Below, piece after piece: positions 9,518-17,534 of a stretch of 64,000 bases of DNA. Every line of letters starts with the position of its first letter. The stretch's first letter is position 1. The stretch is from Hymenobacter psoromatis (lineage in GTDB: Bacteria; Bacteroidota; Bacteroidia; Cytophagales; Hymenobacteraceae), in the NCBI RefSeq assembly GCF_020012125.1, contig NZ_JAIFAG010000001.1, forward strand, positions 3,844,001 through 3,908,000, read 5' to 3'. Position numbers and translations under genes: made by a program. The notes below the pieces were generated by a model. It ran no database searches. It was not told the origin of the DNA and was given only the letters and a program-made list of their open reading frames with translations.

Positions 9518-9675
9518 GGGGCACCTCACCCCCTAACCCCCTCTCCAAAAAAGAGGGGGGACTAGATTTAGCTCTAGCATTCTCAAAACTAGCTTATTGA
9601 AGTTAAAACTAGAGCTAGTTCCCCCTCTCTTTTGGAGAGGGGGCTATGCCCCAAAGGGGTCTCGTGAGGTGCCCC
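9518..9675. repeat. Long inverted repeat, family C copy 1
   Basis: Arms built on GGGGCACCTCACCCCCT / CCCCCTCTCC at the left and their reverse complement at the right, closing around an AT-rich centre with CTAG-rich steps. The arms are imperfect: one has CCCCTAAC, the other an inserted CCCAAAGGGGT. It lies between nirB and nirD and is closely related to the repeat at 11526. Confidence 0.85.
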
Positions 9676-9713
9676 GCGCAGAACAAACTAAAACTCAACT
9701 AACCAACACTATC

Positions 9714-10064
9714 ATGGAAACCCTGACCGAAGTAACCTGGCTGCCCGTGTGCAAAACCACCGACGTACCCGCCGACGGCGGGGCCTGCGTGCTGGTGGAG
9801 GGCGAGCAGGTGGCCATCTTCCACTTTGCCCGGCGCGGCGAGTGGTACGCCACCCAAAACCTGTGCCCCCACAAGCAGCAGATGGCCCTGGCCCGCGGCC
9901 TGCTCGGCAGCACCGGCGCGGCCTGCGAGCCCAAGGTGGCCTGCCCGTTTCACAAGCGCACGTTTTCGCTGCTGACGGGCGAATGCCTGAACGGCGACGA
10001 GTGCGCCATTCAGACCTACCCTATTAAGGTAGAGGGTACTAACGTGTTTATCGGCTGGTCCTGA
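9714..10064 (+). CDS. nirD: Nitrite reductase small subunit, Rieske-type
   Basis: A 116-aa partner of NirB. The ATG at 9714 (METLTEVTW) is chosen because upstream sequence is the family C repeat. The Rieske fold is visible, and both ligand motifs are intact: CPH near residue 57 and CPFH near residue 81, so a [2Fe-2S] cluster is probably bound. Many NirD proteins, including the Escherichia coli one, lack these ligands. An insertion with its own cysteine (GLLGSTGAACEPK) lies between the two motifs. Located 207 nt after nirB, separated by a long inverted repeat. Confidence 0.93.
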   Translation: METLTEVTWLPVCKTTDVPADGGACVLVEGEQVAIFHFARRGEWYATQNLCPHKQQMALARGLLGSTGAACEPKVACPFHKRTFSLLTGECLNGDECAIQTYPIKVEGTNVFIGWS

Positions 10065-10066
10065 GT

Positions 10067-10145
10067 GTAGCGCGGACTCTGCGAGTCCGCGCGTTGCGCC
10101 GTTGTTCAATTGCCTCCACGCGCGGACTCACAGAGTCCACGCTAC
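10067..10145. repeat. Inverted repeat, family B copy 1
   Basis: Arms 10067-10094 and 10118-10145 (28 bp, 2 mismatches) contain GCGGACTC and AGTCCGC. Each arm is itself a small palindrome, so the element can fold as one long stem or two hairpins. It starts 2 nt after the nirD stop. A second copy is at 53945. Confidence 0.88.
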
Positions 10146-10171
10146 CCCCTTTTAACCAAACCAACCACTTC

Positions 10172-11494
10172 ATGGACGCGACCCTGACCCCGACTGACCA
10201 ACAGCCGCTGCGCCGGCTCCATATCCTGGCCGCGGCCGGCGTGCAGATGCGCACGTTTCACCTCACGTGGCTCACGTTTTTCTGCTGCTTTTTTGGGTGG
10301 TTCGGCATTGCGCCGCTCATGCCGCTGGTGCGCGAGCAGCTGCATTTGGATAAGGGGCAGGTGGGCAATATTGTCATTGCCTCGGTGTCGGCTACCATTA
10401 TAGCCCGGATGCTGATGGGTAAGCTTTGCGACACCATTGGGCCGCGCCTGGCTTATACCTGGCTGCTGGTAATCGGCTCTATTCCGGTGATGCTCATTGG
10501 GTTGAGCAACAGCTACGAGAGCTTTCTGCTGTTTCGGCTGGCCATTGGCATCATTGGGGCGTCGTTCGTGATTACGCAGTTTCACACGTCCATGATGTTT
10601 GCGCCCAACGTGGTGGGCACCGCCAACGCGGTGGCCGGCGGCTGGGGCAACCTCGGCGCGGGCGTCGCCAATATGCTGATGCCGCTGCTAGCGGCGGGCT
10701 TCGTGGCCCTGGGCTTCACCACCAAAGCCGACTCGTGGCGCTACGCGATGGTGGTGCCGGGCGTGGTGCTGCTGCTGATGGCCGTGCTCTACTACCGCTA
10801 CACCCAGGACACGCCCCGCGGCAACTACGCCGACATTCACCGCGACGCCACTACCAAGCCCAAAGGCACTTTCGGGCTGGCCATGCGCGACCACCGCACC
10901 TGGCTGCTGGCCCTGGCCTACGGTGCCTGCTTCGGCATCGAAATCACGGTGGATAACGTGGCGGCCGTGTATTTCGTGGACCACTTTGGGGCTACGCTCG
11001 TGGCGGCGGGCTTCCTGGCGGGCACCTTCGGCTTCATGAATATTTTTGCCCGCGCCCTGGGCGGCATCGTGAGCGACCGCACCGGCCGCGCCTACGGTAT
11101 GCAGGGCAAGTGGCTGCTGCTAAGTGCTATGCTGGTGCTCGAAGGCCTGGGCATCGCCTTCTTCTCCCTGGCCCCGAGCCTGGGGCTGGCCATCGCGGCC
11201 ATGCTGCTGTTCGCGCTTTTCCTGAAAATGGCCAATGGCTGCACCTACTCCATCGTGCCCTTCGTGAACCGCCAGGCCATCGGCAGCGTGAGCGGCATTG
11301 TGGGCGCGGGCGGCAACCTGGGCGCGATGCTGGTCGGCTTTTTATTTAAGTCCAAGGAAATCAGCTACAGTACGGCCTTTCTCTACATCGGCGGCGGCGT
11401 GGCCGTGGTGGGCGCGCTGGTGCTGCTGGTGCGCCTGGTGGCCAGGGAGGTGGGTAGGGAGGCCGCGCCGGAAGTAGCCGTGGCGCTGGCGTAG
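10172..11494 (+). CDS. narK: Nitrate/nitrite MFS transporter (NarK/NRT2 type)
   Basis: A 440-aa inner-membrane protein with about 12 hydrophobic segments. Family motifs are clear: FFGWFGIAPLMP in helix 1, the MFS loop GKLCDTIGPR, FVITQFHTSMMF, and the nitrate signature GGWGNLGAG in helix 5. A related Gly-rich motif (GIVGAGGNLGAM) lies in helix 11. It imports nitrate for the reductase encoded downstream. The frame is open from 10094, but that segment is repeat DNA, so the ATG at 10172 is preferred. It could also move nitrite; sequence alone does not tell. Confidence 0.93.
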   Translation: MDATLTPTDQQPLRRLHILAAAGVQMRTFHLTWLTFFCCFFGWFGIAPLMPLVREQLHLDKGQVGNIVIASVSATIIARMLMGKLCDTIGPRLAYTWLLVIGSIPVMLIGLSNSYESFLLFRLAIGIIGASFVITQFHTSMMFAPNVVGTANAVAGGWGNLGAGVANMLMPLLAAGFVALGFTTKADSWRYAMVVPGVVLLLMAVLYYRYTQDTPRGNYADIHRDATTKPKGTFGLAMRDHRTWLLALAYGACFGIEITVDNVAAVYFVDHFGATLVAAGFLAGTFGFMNIFARALGGIVSDRTGRAYGMQGKWLLLSAMLVLEGLGIAFFSLAPSLGLAIAAMLLFALFLKMANGCTYSIVPFVNRQAIGSVSGIVGAGGNLGAMLVGFLFKSKEISYSTAFLYIGGGVAVVGALVLLVRLVAREVGREAAPEVAVALA

Positions 11495-11525
11495 TTGCGC
11501 CCTACCCCCCTGTCTCCCTCTGGGT

Positions 11526-11656
11526 CACCTCACCCCCTAGCCCCCTCTCCAAAAGAGAGGGGGGACTAGCTATAGTTCTAAAAATAGAATTACTAGCTAC
11601 TAAGACTAAAAACTAGTCCCCCCTCTTTTTTGGAGAGGGGGCTAGGGGGTGAGGTG
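11526..11656. repeat. Long inverted repeat, family C copy 2
   Basis: Left arm CACCTCACCCCCTAGCCCCC and on through CTCTCC to GGACTAG; the right arm is its near-exact reverse complement. It sits between the nitrate transporter and the nitrate reductase gene and is closely similar to the copy at 9518. Confidence 0.88.
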
Positions 11657-11716
11657 CTCCGGAGGGCGACAGGAGGAGAGAGATAGAATCAAAAAGTTGA
11701 AAAGCACTCGTTGACT

Positions 11717-14700
11717 ATGCCCATCAAAGCCCCCGCCCTGCCCTCCATTTGCTGCTACTGCGGGGTAGGCTGCGGGGTATTGATTGAGCCGCTGAAAAAC
11801 GGCGACGTGGCCGTGACGGGCAACCCCGCCTACCCCGTCAATCGGGGCGCGCTGTGCAGCAAGGGCTTAAACCTGCAATACACCGTGAACGACCGCTCGG
11901 ACCGGCTGCTGTACCCGCAGATGCGCTATAGCAAAAGCCGGCCCTTGCAGCGCGTGAGCTGGGACGAGGCGCTGGCGCGCACGGCCGCGGTTTTCAAGAC
12001 CTTTATCGCGCAGTACGGCCCCAATTCGGTGGCATTCTACGCCTCGGGGCAGTACCTCACGGAGGAATATTACGTGCTCAATAAGCTCATGAAGGGCTTT
12101 ATCGGCAGCAACAACCTCGACACCAACTCGCGCCTGTGCATGAGCAGCGCGGTGGTGGGCTACAAAATGGCCCTGGGCGAAGACAGCGTGCCGGTGTGCT
12201 ACGACGACATCGAGCTGGCCGACTGCCTGCTGGTGGCCGGGGCCAACCCCGCCTGGTGTCACCCCATTTTGTGGCGGCGCGTGGAGGCCCACAAAGCTGC
12301 TAATCCGGAGACGAAAATCATCGTCATCGACCCGCGCGCCACCGACTCGACCGCGCTGGCCGACCTGCATTTGCAGCTCATTCCCGGCACCGACGTGGTG
12401 CTGAACCAGGCCCTGGCCCGCGCCTTGATAGAGAATGGCGACGTGGACCTGGCTTTCATCGAGCAGCACGCCGAGGGCTTTGAGGCCTACCAGGCCATTG
12501 TGTTTGAACGCAGTCTGGCCGAGTCGGCGCAAGTGTGTGGGGTAGGGGAGGCGGATATCCGGCTGGCGGCGAGCTACATCGGGAGCGCCAAGGCATTTTT
12601 GTCGATGTGGACGATGGGGCTTAACCAGAGCGCCGTGGGCGTGGACAAGAACCTGAGCCTGCTCAACCTGCACCTCCTCACGGGGCAGATTGGGCGGCCG
12701 GGCGCGGGGCCGCTCTCGCTCACCGGCCAGCCCAATGCCATGGGCGGGCGCGAGGTGGGCGGCCTCTCCAACCTCCTACCTGCCCACCGCAACCTGGCCA
12801 ACCCGGCGCACCGCGTCGAGGTGCAGCAGTTCTGGGGCAGCGGGCCGCTGGCGGCTACCCCCGGTTTCACGGCCACCGAAATGTTTGAGGCGCTGGAAGA
12901 TGGCCGCCTCAAAGCCATCTGGATACTGTGTACCAATCCGCTGACCAGCCTGCCCAACGCCCGCCAGGCCGAAGCCGCGCTGGCCAAGGCCAAATTCGTG
13001 GTGGTGCAGGAAGTGAGCAATCAGCCCACTACCCTCGCCTACGCCGACGTCATTTTGCCAGCCGCCGCCTGGGCCGAAAAAGAGGGCACTATGACCAATT
13101 CGGAGCGCCGCATCAGCCACCTGGCCAAGGTGGTGGACGCGCCCGGCGAGGCCCTGCCCGATGCCGAAATCATCTGCCGCTTTGCGCGGGAGATGGGTTT
13201 TCGCGGCTTCGACTTCCCTACCCCCTCCGCCATCTACGACGAGCACGCCCGCCTCACGGCCGGCACCACGCTGGATATTTCGGGGCTGACTTACGGCATT
13301 TTGCAGGAGCGCGGCTCGGTGCAGTGGCCCTACCGGGCGGGCCGAGCCGAGCCCGGCACGGCGCGCCTTTTCACTGACCAGCAGTTCTATACGCCGTCGC
13401 GGCGGGCGGTTATTCACCCCGTCACGGCGGCCTTCCGCAGCGAGGCGCCCGATGAGGACTTCCCGTTCATTCTCACCACCGGCCGCATCCGCGACCAGTG
13501 GCACACGATGACCAAAACGGGCCGCGTGAGCAAGCTCAAGCAGCACATTCCGCAGGCTTTTCTGGAAATCCACCCGCAGGATGCCGCCGCCCTGGGCGTG
13601 GCCGAGGGCGACCTCGTGGCCGTGACCTCGCGCCGGGGCGACGTGCGCGTGGCGGCGCGGCTCTCGGAGGGCATCCGGCCGGGCGTGGTGCTGCTGCCCA
13701 TGCACTGGGGCCGCGGCCTGGGCTCCGATTTGAACCGGGCTAATAACCTGACCTCGGGCACTTTGGACCCGATTTCCAAGGAGCCGGACTTCAAGTTTTG
13801 CGCGGTTCAGGTAGTGAAGTACCGCAAGCCCCGGCAGCGCATCGTGGTCATCGGGGCGGGCGCGGGCGCGTTCGGCTTCGTGAAGTCGTACCGCGAGCTG
13901 AACCAGGACGACGACATCACCATTTTCAGCAAGGAAGACCTGCCGTTTTACAACCGCGTGCTGCTACCCGACTACATCAGCGGCCACCACGACTGGGCGC
14001 AGCTGGTGAAAATGCCGGACCACGAGGAGCCCGCCTACCGCATCGACCTGCGGCGCGGCGTGAGCGTGGAAACCATTGACCGGGACGCGAAATACGTGCT
14101 CGACTCGCGTGGCGAACGCACTGAATACGATGTGCTTATCATGGCCACCGGCAGCCGGGCGGCGGTGCCGCGCGGCGTGCCCGCGCTGCCGGGCATTTTC
14201 TCGATGCGCAGCCGCCCCGATGCCGATAATTTCAAAAGTCACCTGCCCGAAAACCCGCACGTGGTGGTAGTGGGCGGTGGCTTGCTGGGGCTCGAAATGG
14301 CCGCTTCGCTGCGGGAAATAGGGGCCAGAATCACGATTATCCAGCGCACATCGCGGTTTATGGACCGCCAGCTCGACGCGCTGGGCAGCCAGCTGCTGCA
14401 GGAAGAAATGGCCGACCAGGGCTGCGACCTCTACTTCAACGACGAGGTGGAGCTGTACTACGGCCGCTCGCGCCTGACGGGGGTAGGGCTACGCAGCGGC
14501 CGCCGCATCGACTGCGACGCCCTGCTTCTGGCCGTGGGCACGGTGCCCAACCTGGAGCTGGCCCGCGCCTGCGGCCTGGCCTGCCAGCGGGGGGTAGTGG
14601 TCGATGCGCACCTGCAAACCAGCGACCCGAGCGTGTTCGCGCTGGGCGAAATCGCGGAGTTTGCCGGCGTGCTCTACGGCATTACGGCCGCTGCCGAGCA

Positions 14701-15223
14701 GCAGGCGGCCGTGCTGGCCCGCTACCTCAGCGGCGACGTGGGCAGCCAGTACGGGGGTAGCACGTTTATGAATATCATCAAGATTCACGGCTTTGACCTA
14801 TGCAGCATCGGCCTGCCCGAGCGGCCTAATGCAAATGATTATGAAGAGATTGTTTTCATCGACAAGGCCCAGCGCTACTACAAGAAGTGCCTCATTCACC
14901 AAGACCGGCTGGTGGGCGCCATCCTCATCGGCGACAAGGGCGAGTTTCAGGAATTCCGCGACTTAATTGCCAACAAAACCGAGCTGAGCGACAAGCGCCT
15001 GCACTTGCTGCGCAGCGGCCGCCCGGCCGCGCCGGTGCTGGGCAGGCTGGTGTGCAGCTGCAACAACGTGGGCCTCGGCAACCTGCGCCAGGCCATCGCC
15101 GCCGGCTGCGACTCGCTCCCGGAACTGTGCGCCCGCACCGGCGCGGGCACCGGCTGCGGCTCGTGCCGGCCGGAAGTACAGCGGATTTTGGAGGCGGCGG
15201 TGGCGCAGGAAGTGGAGAGTTGA
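11717..15223 (+). CDS. Assimilatory nitrate reductase fused to FAD/BFD reductase module
   Basis: A 1168-aa multi-domain enzyme reducing nitrate to nitrite. Residues 1-~700 are the NasA-type Mo-bisMGD catalytic subunit: N-terminal [4Fe-4S] ligands C12, C15, C19, C47, and the likely Mo-ligating C141 in SRLCMSSAV. Residues ~707-1030 form a NirB-like FAD/NAD-binding reductase (VVIGAGAGAFGF, FYNRVLLPDYI, VVVGGGLLGLEMA). Residues ~1110-1165 are a BFD-like [2Fe-2S] domain (VCSCNNVG, GTGCGSC). So one chain holds both the catalytic subunit and the electron-input subunit that other bacteria encode as separate NasC and NasB/NasA proteins. An in-frame TTG at 11711 is possible, but ATG at 11717 is preferred. 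Confidence 0.94.
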   Translation: MPIKAPALPSICCYCGVGCGVLIEPLKNGDVAVTGNPAYPVNRGALCSKGLNLQYTVNDRSDRLLYPQMRYSKSRPLQRVSWDEALARTAAVFKTFIAQYGPNSVAFYASGQYLTEEYYVLNKLMKGFIGSNNLDTNSRLCMSSAVVGYKMALGEDSVPVCYDDIELADCLLVAGANPAWCHPILWRRVEAHKAANPETKIIVIDPRATDSTALADLHLQLIPGTDVVLNQALARALIENGDVDLAFIEQHAEGFEAYQAIVFERSLAESAQVCGVGEADIRLAASYIGSAKAFLSMWTMGLNQSAVGVDKNLSLLNLHLLTGQIGRPGAGPLSLTGQPNAMGGREVGGLSNLLPAHRNLANPAHRVEVQQFWGSGPLAATPGFTATEMFEALEDGRLKAIWILCTNPLTSLPNARQAEAALAKAKFVVVQEVSNQPTTLAYADVILPAAAWAEKEGTMTNSERRISHLAKVVDAPGEALPDAEIICRFAREMGFRGFDFPTPSAIYDEHARLTAGTTLDISGLTYGILQERGSVQWPYRAGRAEPGTARLFTDQQFYTPSRRAVIHPVTAAFRSEAPDEDFPFILTTGRIRDQWHTMTKTGRVSKLKQHIPQAFLEIHPQDAAALGVAEGDLVAVTSRRGDVRVAARLSEGIRPGVVLLPMHWGRGLGSDLNRANNLTSGTLDPISKEPDFKFCAVQVVKYRKPRQRIVVIGAGAGAFGFVKSYRELNQDDDITIFSKEDLPFYNRVLLPDYISGHHDWAQLVKMPDHEEPAYRIDLRRGVSVETIDRDAKYVLDSRGERTEYDVLIMATGSRAAVPRGVPALPGIFSMRSRPDADNFKSHLPENPHVVVVGGGLLGLEMAASLREIGARITIIQRTSRFMDRQLDALGSQLLQEEMADQGCDLYFNDEVELYYGRSRLTGVGLRSGRRIDCDALLLAVGTVPNLELARACGLACQRGVVVDAHLQTSDPSVFALGEIAEFAGVLYGITAAAEQQAAVLARYLSGDVGSQYGGSTFMNIIKIHGFDLCSIGLPERPNANDYEEIVFIDKAQRYYKKCLIHQDRLVGAILIGDKGEFQEFRDLIANKTELSDKRLHLLRSGRPAAPVLGRLVCSCNNVGLGNLRQAIAAGCDSLPELCARTGAGTGCGSCRPEVQRILEAAVAQEVES

Positions 15224-15266
15224 GACGCTTGTCATTACCGCGCTTCGCTCGCAATAACAAGCGTCT
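15223..15266. repeat. Short inverted repeat after the nitrate reductase gene
   Basis: Arms 15223-15236 (AGACGCTTGTCATT) and 15253-15266 pair with one mismatch. The hairpin begins at the last base of the stop codon. It could attenuate read-through into the next gene. Confidence 0.65.
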
Positions 15267-15290
15267 TTCATACAAGCCTTAAATTACTCA

Positions 15291-16784
15291 GTGCCATTGT
15301 TCTCCACCGTCAAGATAAACCTGCCCGGCGGCATCGTGCCGGCCGGCGAGCTGCTGCTACTGCTGGAAGCGGCCGAGCGGGCCGAGGTCGAGTACGTGCA
15401 GTTTGGCCACCGCCAGCAGCTGTTGTTTTCGGTGGCGACCGGGCAGCGGCGCGGACTGCTGCACGCGCTGGGCAAGGCCGGTATTTTGGCCGAAGTGGAT
15501 GCCGACGCGCATCCCAACCTCGTCAGCTCCTACGTGGTGGAGGAGGTATTTCACACCTCGGCATGGCTGCGCGAAGGCGTTTACAGGGACTTGCTGGATT
15601 TGTTTGACTACCGTCCGCGGCTGAAAATCAACCTCATAGACCGCCACCAGACGTTCGTGCCGTTCTTCACCGGCAACCTCAACTTCATCACGTCTGACAT
15701 TCCCAACTACTGGTATTTGTCGGTGCGCTGGCCGCAAACCAATGCGCGCTACGACTGGCCCACGCTGGTATATTCGGAGGATATTCCGGCCCTGAGCAGC
15801 GCCGTGGAGCGGGTAATTTTAGCCAATAAAGCGCCGCTGACGGGCCAGCCGGCCGCCGATGGCGCGCTGCTGCACAGCCTGGCCAGCGCCGGCCAGCGCT
15901 TCGTGACGCAGCCCGTGCCTACCCCCCTCGCGCTGCCCGAGTTCACGCTGCCCTACTACGAGGGCTTCAACCGCTACGGCAGCAAGCTGTGGCTGGGTAT
16001 TTACCGGCGCGACGAGCAGTTTGCGGTGGCCTTTTTGAAGGATATCTGCCAGGTATGCCTGCGCACGCGCGTCGGTCAGCTGTGCGTTACGCCCTGGAAA
16101 TCAATTCTTATCAAAGGCATTGAGCTGACCGACCGCCCGCCCTGGGATGCCGTGTTGCGCCGCCACCGCATCAACGTGCGCCACGCCGCCAACGAGCTAA
16201 ACTGGCAGGTGGAAGACCGCTGCGCCCCCGGCCTGGCCCTGAAGCACGAGCTGGTACGCCATTTTAATGAGGAAGATATTCGCACCTACCAACTCTGCTT
16301 CGTCATCAAAACCAAGCCCCAAACCGGGCTTTTCGGCTCCATCGTGGTGCGCCGCCACTTCGACAGCCTCACCCAGACCGGCCTGCACGCCGAGCAGTAC
16401 GAGCTGCTGCACACCCACGACTTTAACCCTAACAGCAAGGACTTTATCAGCTTTCGCAAAAAGGTGAGCCGCGAAAACCTGCCCTGGTACCTCGCGCAGC
16501 TCTGCGACCAGTTTTACGAGCAGCAGGCCCTACCCCCCCTGGCGCCGCCCGAGCCGCCGCCTACCCCCGCCGCCGCGCCCGACCAGCCGCCGCTGCACCA
16601 GTGCCCCCGCTGCTTCACGGTGTATGACGAGGCCGATGGCGACCCGGCCCAGGGCATCGCGCCGGGGACGCCTTGGGGGGCGCTGGCCGGCTACGCCTGC
16701 CCCACCTGCGAGGCCCCGAAGGAGGAATTTGCGGCCGTGCCGACGCCCAATAGCCAGTGGCTGGCGGCCCAGCCGCAGCCGTAG
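15291..16784 (+). CDS. Sulfite/nitrite-reductase-like protein with C-terminal rubredoxin
   Basis: A 497-aa protein; the start is GTG at 15291 (MPLFSTVKINLPGGIVP). The N-terminal ~400 residues look like the ferredoxin-like and sirohaem-binding fold of sulfite/nitrite reductases (LPGGIVPAGELLLLLEAA, VTPWKSILIKGIE). However, the CX5C...CX3C cluster motif is not visible; the only clustered cysteines are CQVC followed by VGQLC. A Pro-rich linker (~415-433) leads to a rubredoxin domain with C438, C441, C470 and C473 (GTPWGALAGYACPTC). It probably carries electrons in the nitrate/nitrite pathway, since it directly follows the nitrate reductase gene. Catalysis is unproven. Exact function unknown. Confidence 0.8.
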   Translation: MPLFSTVKINLPGGIVPAGELLLLLEAAERAEVEYVQFGHRQQLLFSVATGQRRGLLHALGKAGILAEVDADAHPNLVSSYVVEEVFHTSAWLREGVYRDLLDLFDYRPRLKINLIDRHQTFVPFFTGNLNFITSDIPNYWYLSVRWPQTNARYDWPTLVYSEDIPALSSAVERVILANKAPLTGQPAADGALLHSLASAGQRFVTQPVPTPLALPEFTLPYYEGFNRYGSKLWLGIYRRDEQFAVAFLKDICQVCLRTRVGQLCVTPWKSILIKGIELTDRPPWDAVLRRHRINVRHAANELNWQVEDRCAPGLALKHELVRHFNEEDIRTYQLCFVIKTKPQTGLFGSIVVRRHFDSLTQTGLHAEQYELLHTHDFNPNSKDFISFRKKVSRENLPWYLAQLCDQFYEQQALPPLAPPEPPPTPAAAPDQPPLHQCPRCFTVYDEADGDPAQGIAPGTPWGALAGYACPTCEAPKEEFAAVPTPNSQWLAAQPQP

Positions 16785-16817
16785 CCACGCGCCCGCGTGC
16801 GGCCCTACCTTCGCGCC

Positions 16818-17504
16818 ATGCCCGACCAAAACCCGCTTTTCCCAGCCTTTCTCAAGCTCTCTACCCTGCGCGTGCTGCTGGTGGGCGGCGGCAACGTGGG
16901 CCTCGAAAAGCTCACCGCCATTCTGCGCAGCAGCCCCGAAACGGCCGTTACCATCGTCAGCCTCACGTTTTTGAACGAACTACGCGAGGTAGCGGCCCGG
17001 CACCCGCGCCTGACGCTGGTGCAGCGCGGCTGGCTCGAAAGCGACCTCGACGCGGCCGACATCGTGTTTGCCGCCACTGACAACCCGCTGCTGCACCGCC
17101 GCATCAAGGCGGCCGCGCGCCAGCGCCGCCTGCTCGTGAACGTGGCCGACACGCCCGATTTGTGCGATTTCTACCTTTCCTCGGTGGTGCAGAAGGGCCA
17201 GCTCAAAATCGCCATTTCCACCAATGGCAAGTCGCCCACCGTGGCCAAGCGCGTGCGCGCCATGCTGGAGGAAGCCCTGCCCGAGGAACTGAACCAAGTG
17301 CTTCAGCAGATGACCGTTATCCGCGGCAAGGTGGCCGGTGACTTTGCCGCCAAGGTAAAATCGCTGAACGCCGTGACGGCCGAGCTGGCGGGGGGTAGGG
17401 CCTTCGAATCGCCGGCCACCCAGCGCTGGCGGCGAGTAGCCACCGGCTCGCTGCTGGCCGTGGGCGCGCTGCTGGCGGCGCGCCTGCTACGCCGGCCGGA
17501 ATAG
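16818..17504 (+). CDS. Precorrin-2 dehydrogenase / sirohydrochlorin ferrochelatase (CysG N-domain-like)
   Basis: A 228-aa NAD-dependent enzyme completing siroheme synthesis from precorrin-2 made by CobA. The Rossmann motif LLVGGGNVGLEK is near residue 20, with ATDNPLLHRRI, VNVADTPDLCDFY and ISTNGKSPTVAKRVR characteristic of the CysG/Met8p dehydrogenase. The family core ends near residue 190. A C-terminal hydrophobic segment (~205-222, SLLAVGALLAARLL) could be a membrane anchor, which is unusual. ATG at 16818 is preceded by TACCTTCG only 5 nt upstream, so the message may have a very short leader. It lies 33 nt after the rubredoxin gene and probably shares its transcript. Confidence 0.92.
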   Translation: MPDQNPLFPAFLKLSTLRVLLVGGGNVGLEKLTAILRSSPETAVTIVSLTFLNELREVAARHPRLTLVQRGWLESDLDAADIVFAATDNPLLHRRIKAAARQRRLLVNVADTPDLCDFYLSSVVQKGQLKIAISTNGKSPTVAKRVRAMLEEALPEELNQVLQQMTVIRGKVAGDFAAKVKSLNAVTAELAGGRAFESPATQRWRRVATGSLLAVGALLAARLLRRPE

Positions 17505-17534
17505 ACTGGCAGCCATCACTTAACTCCACATTCC

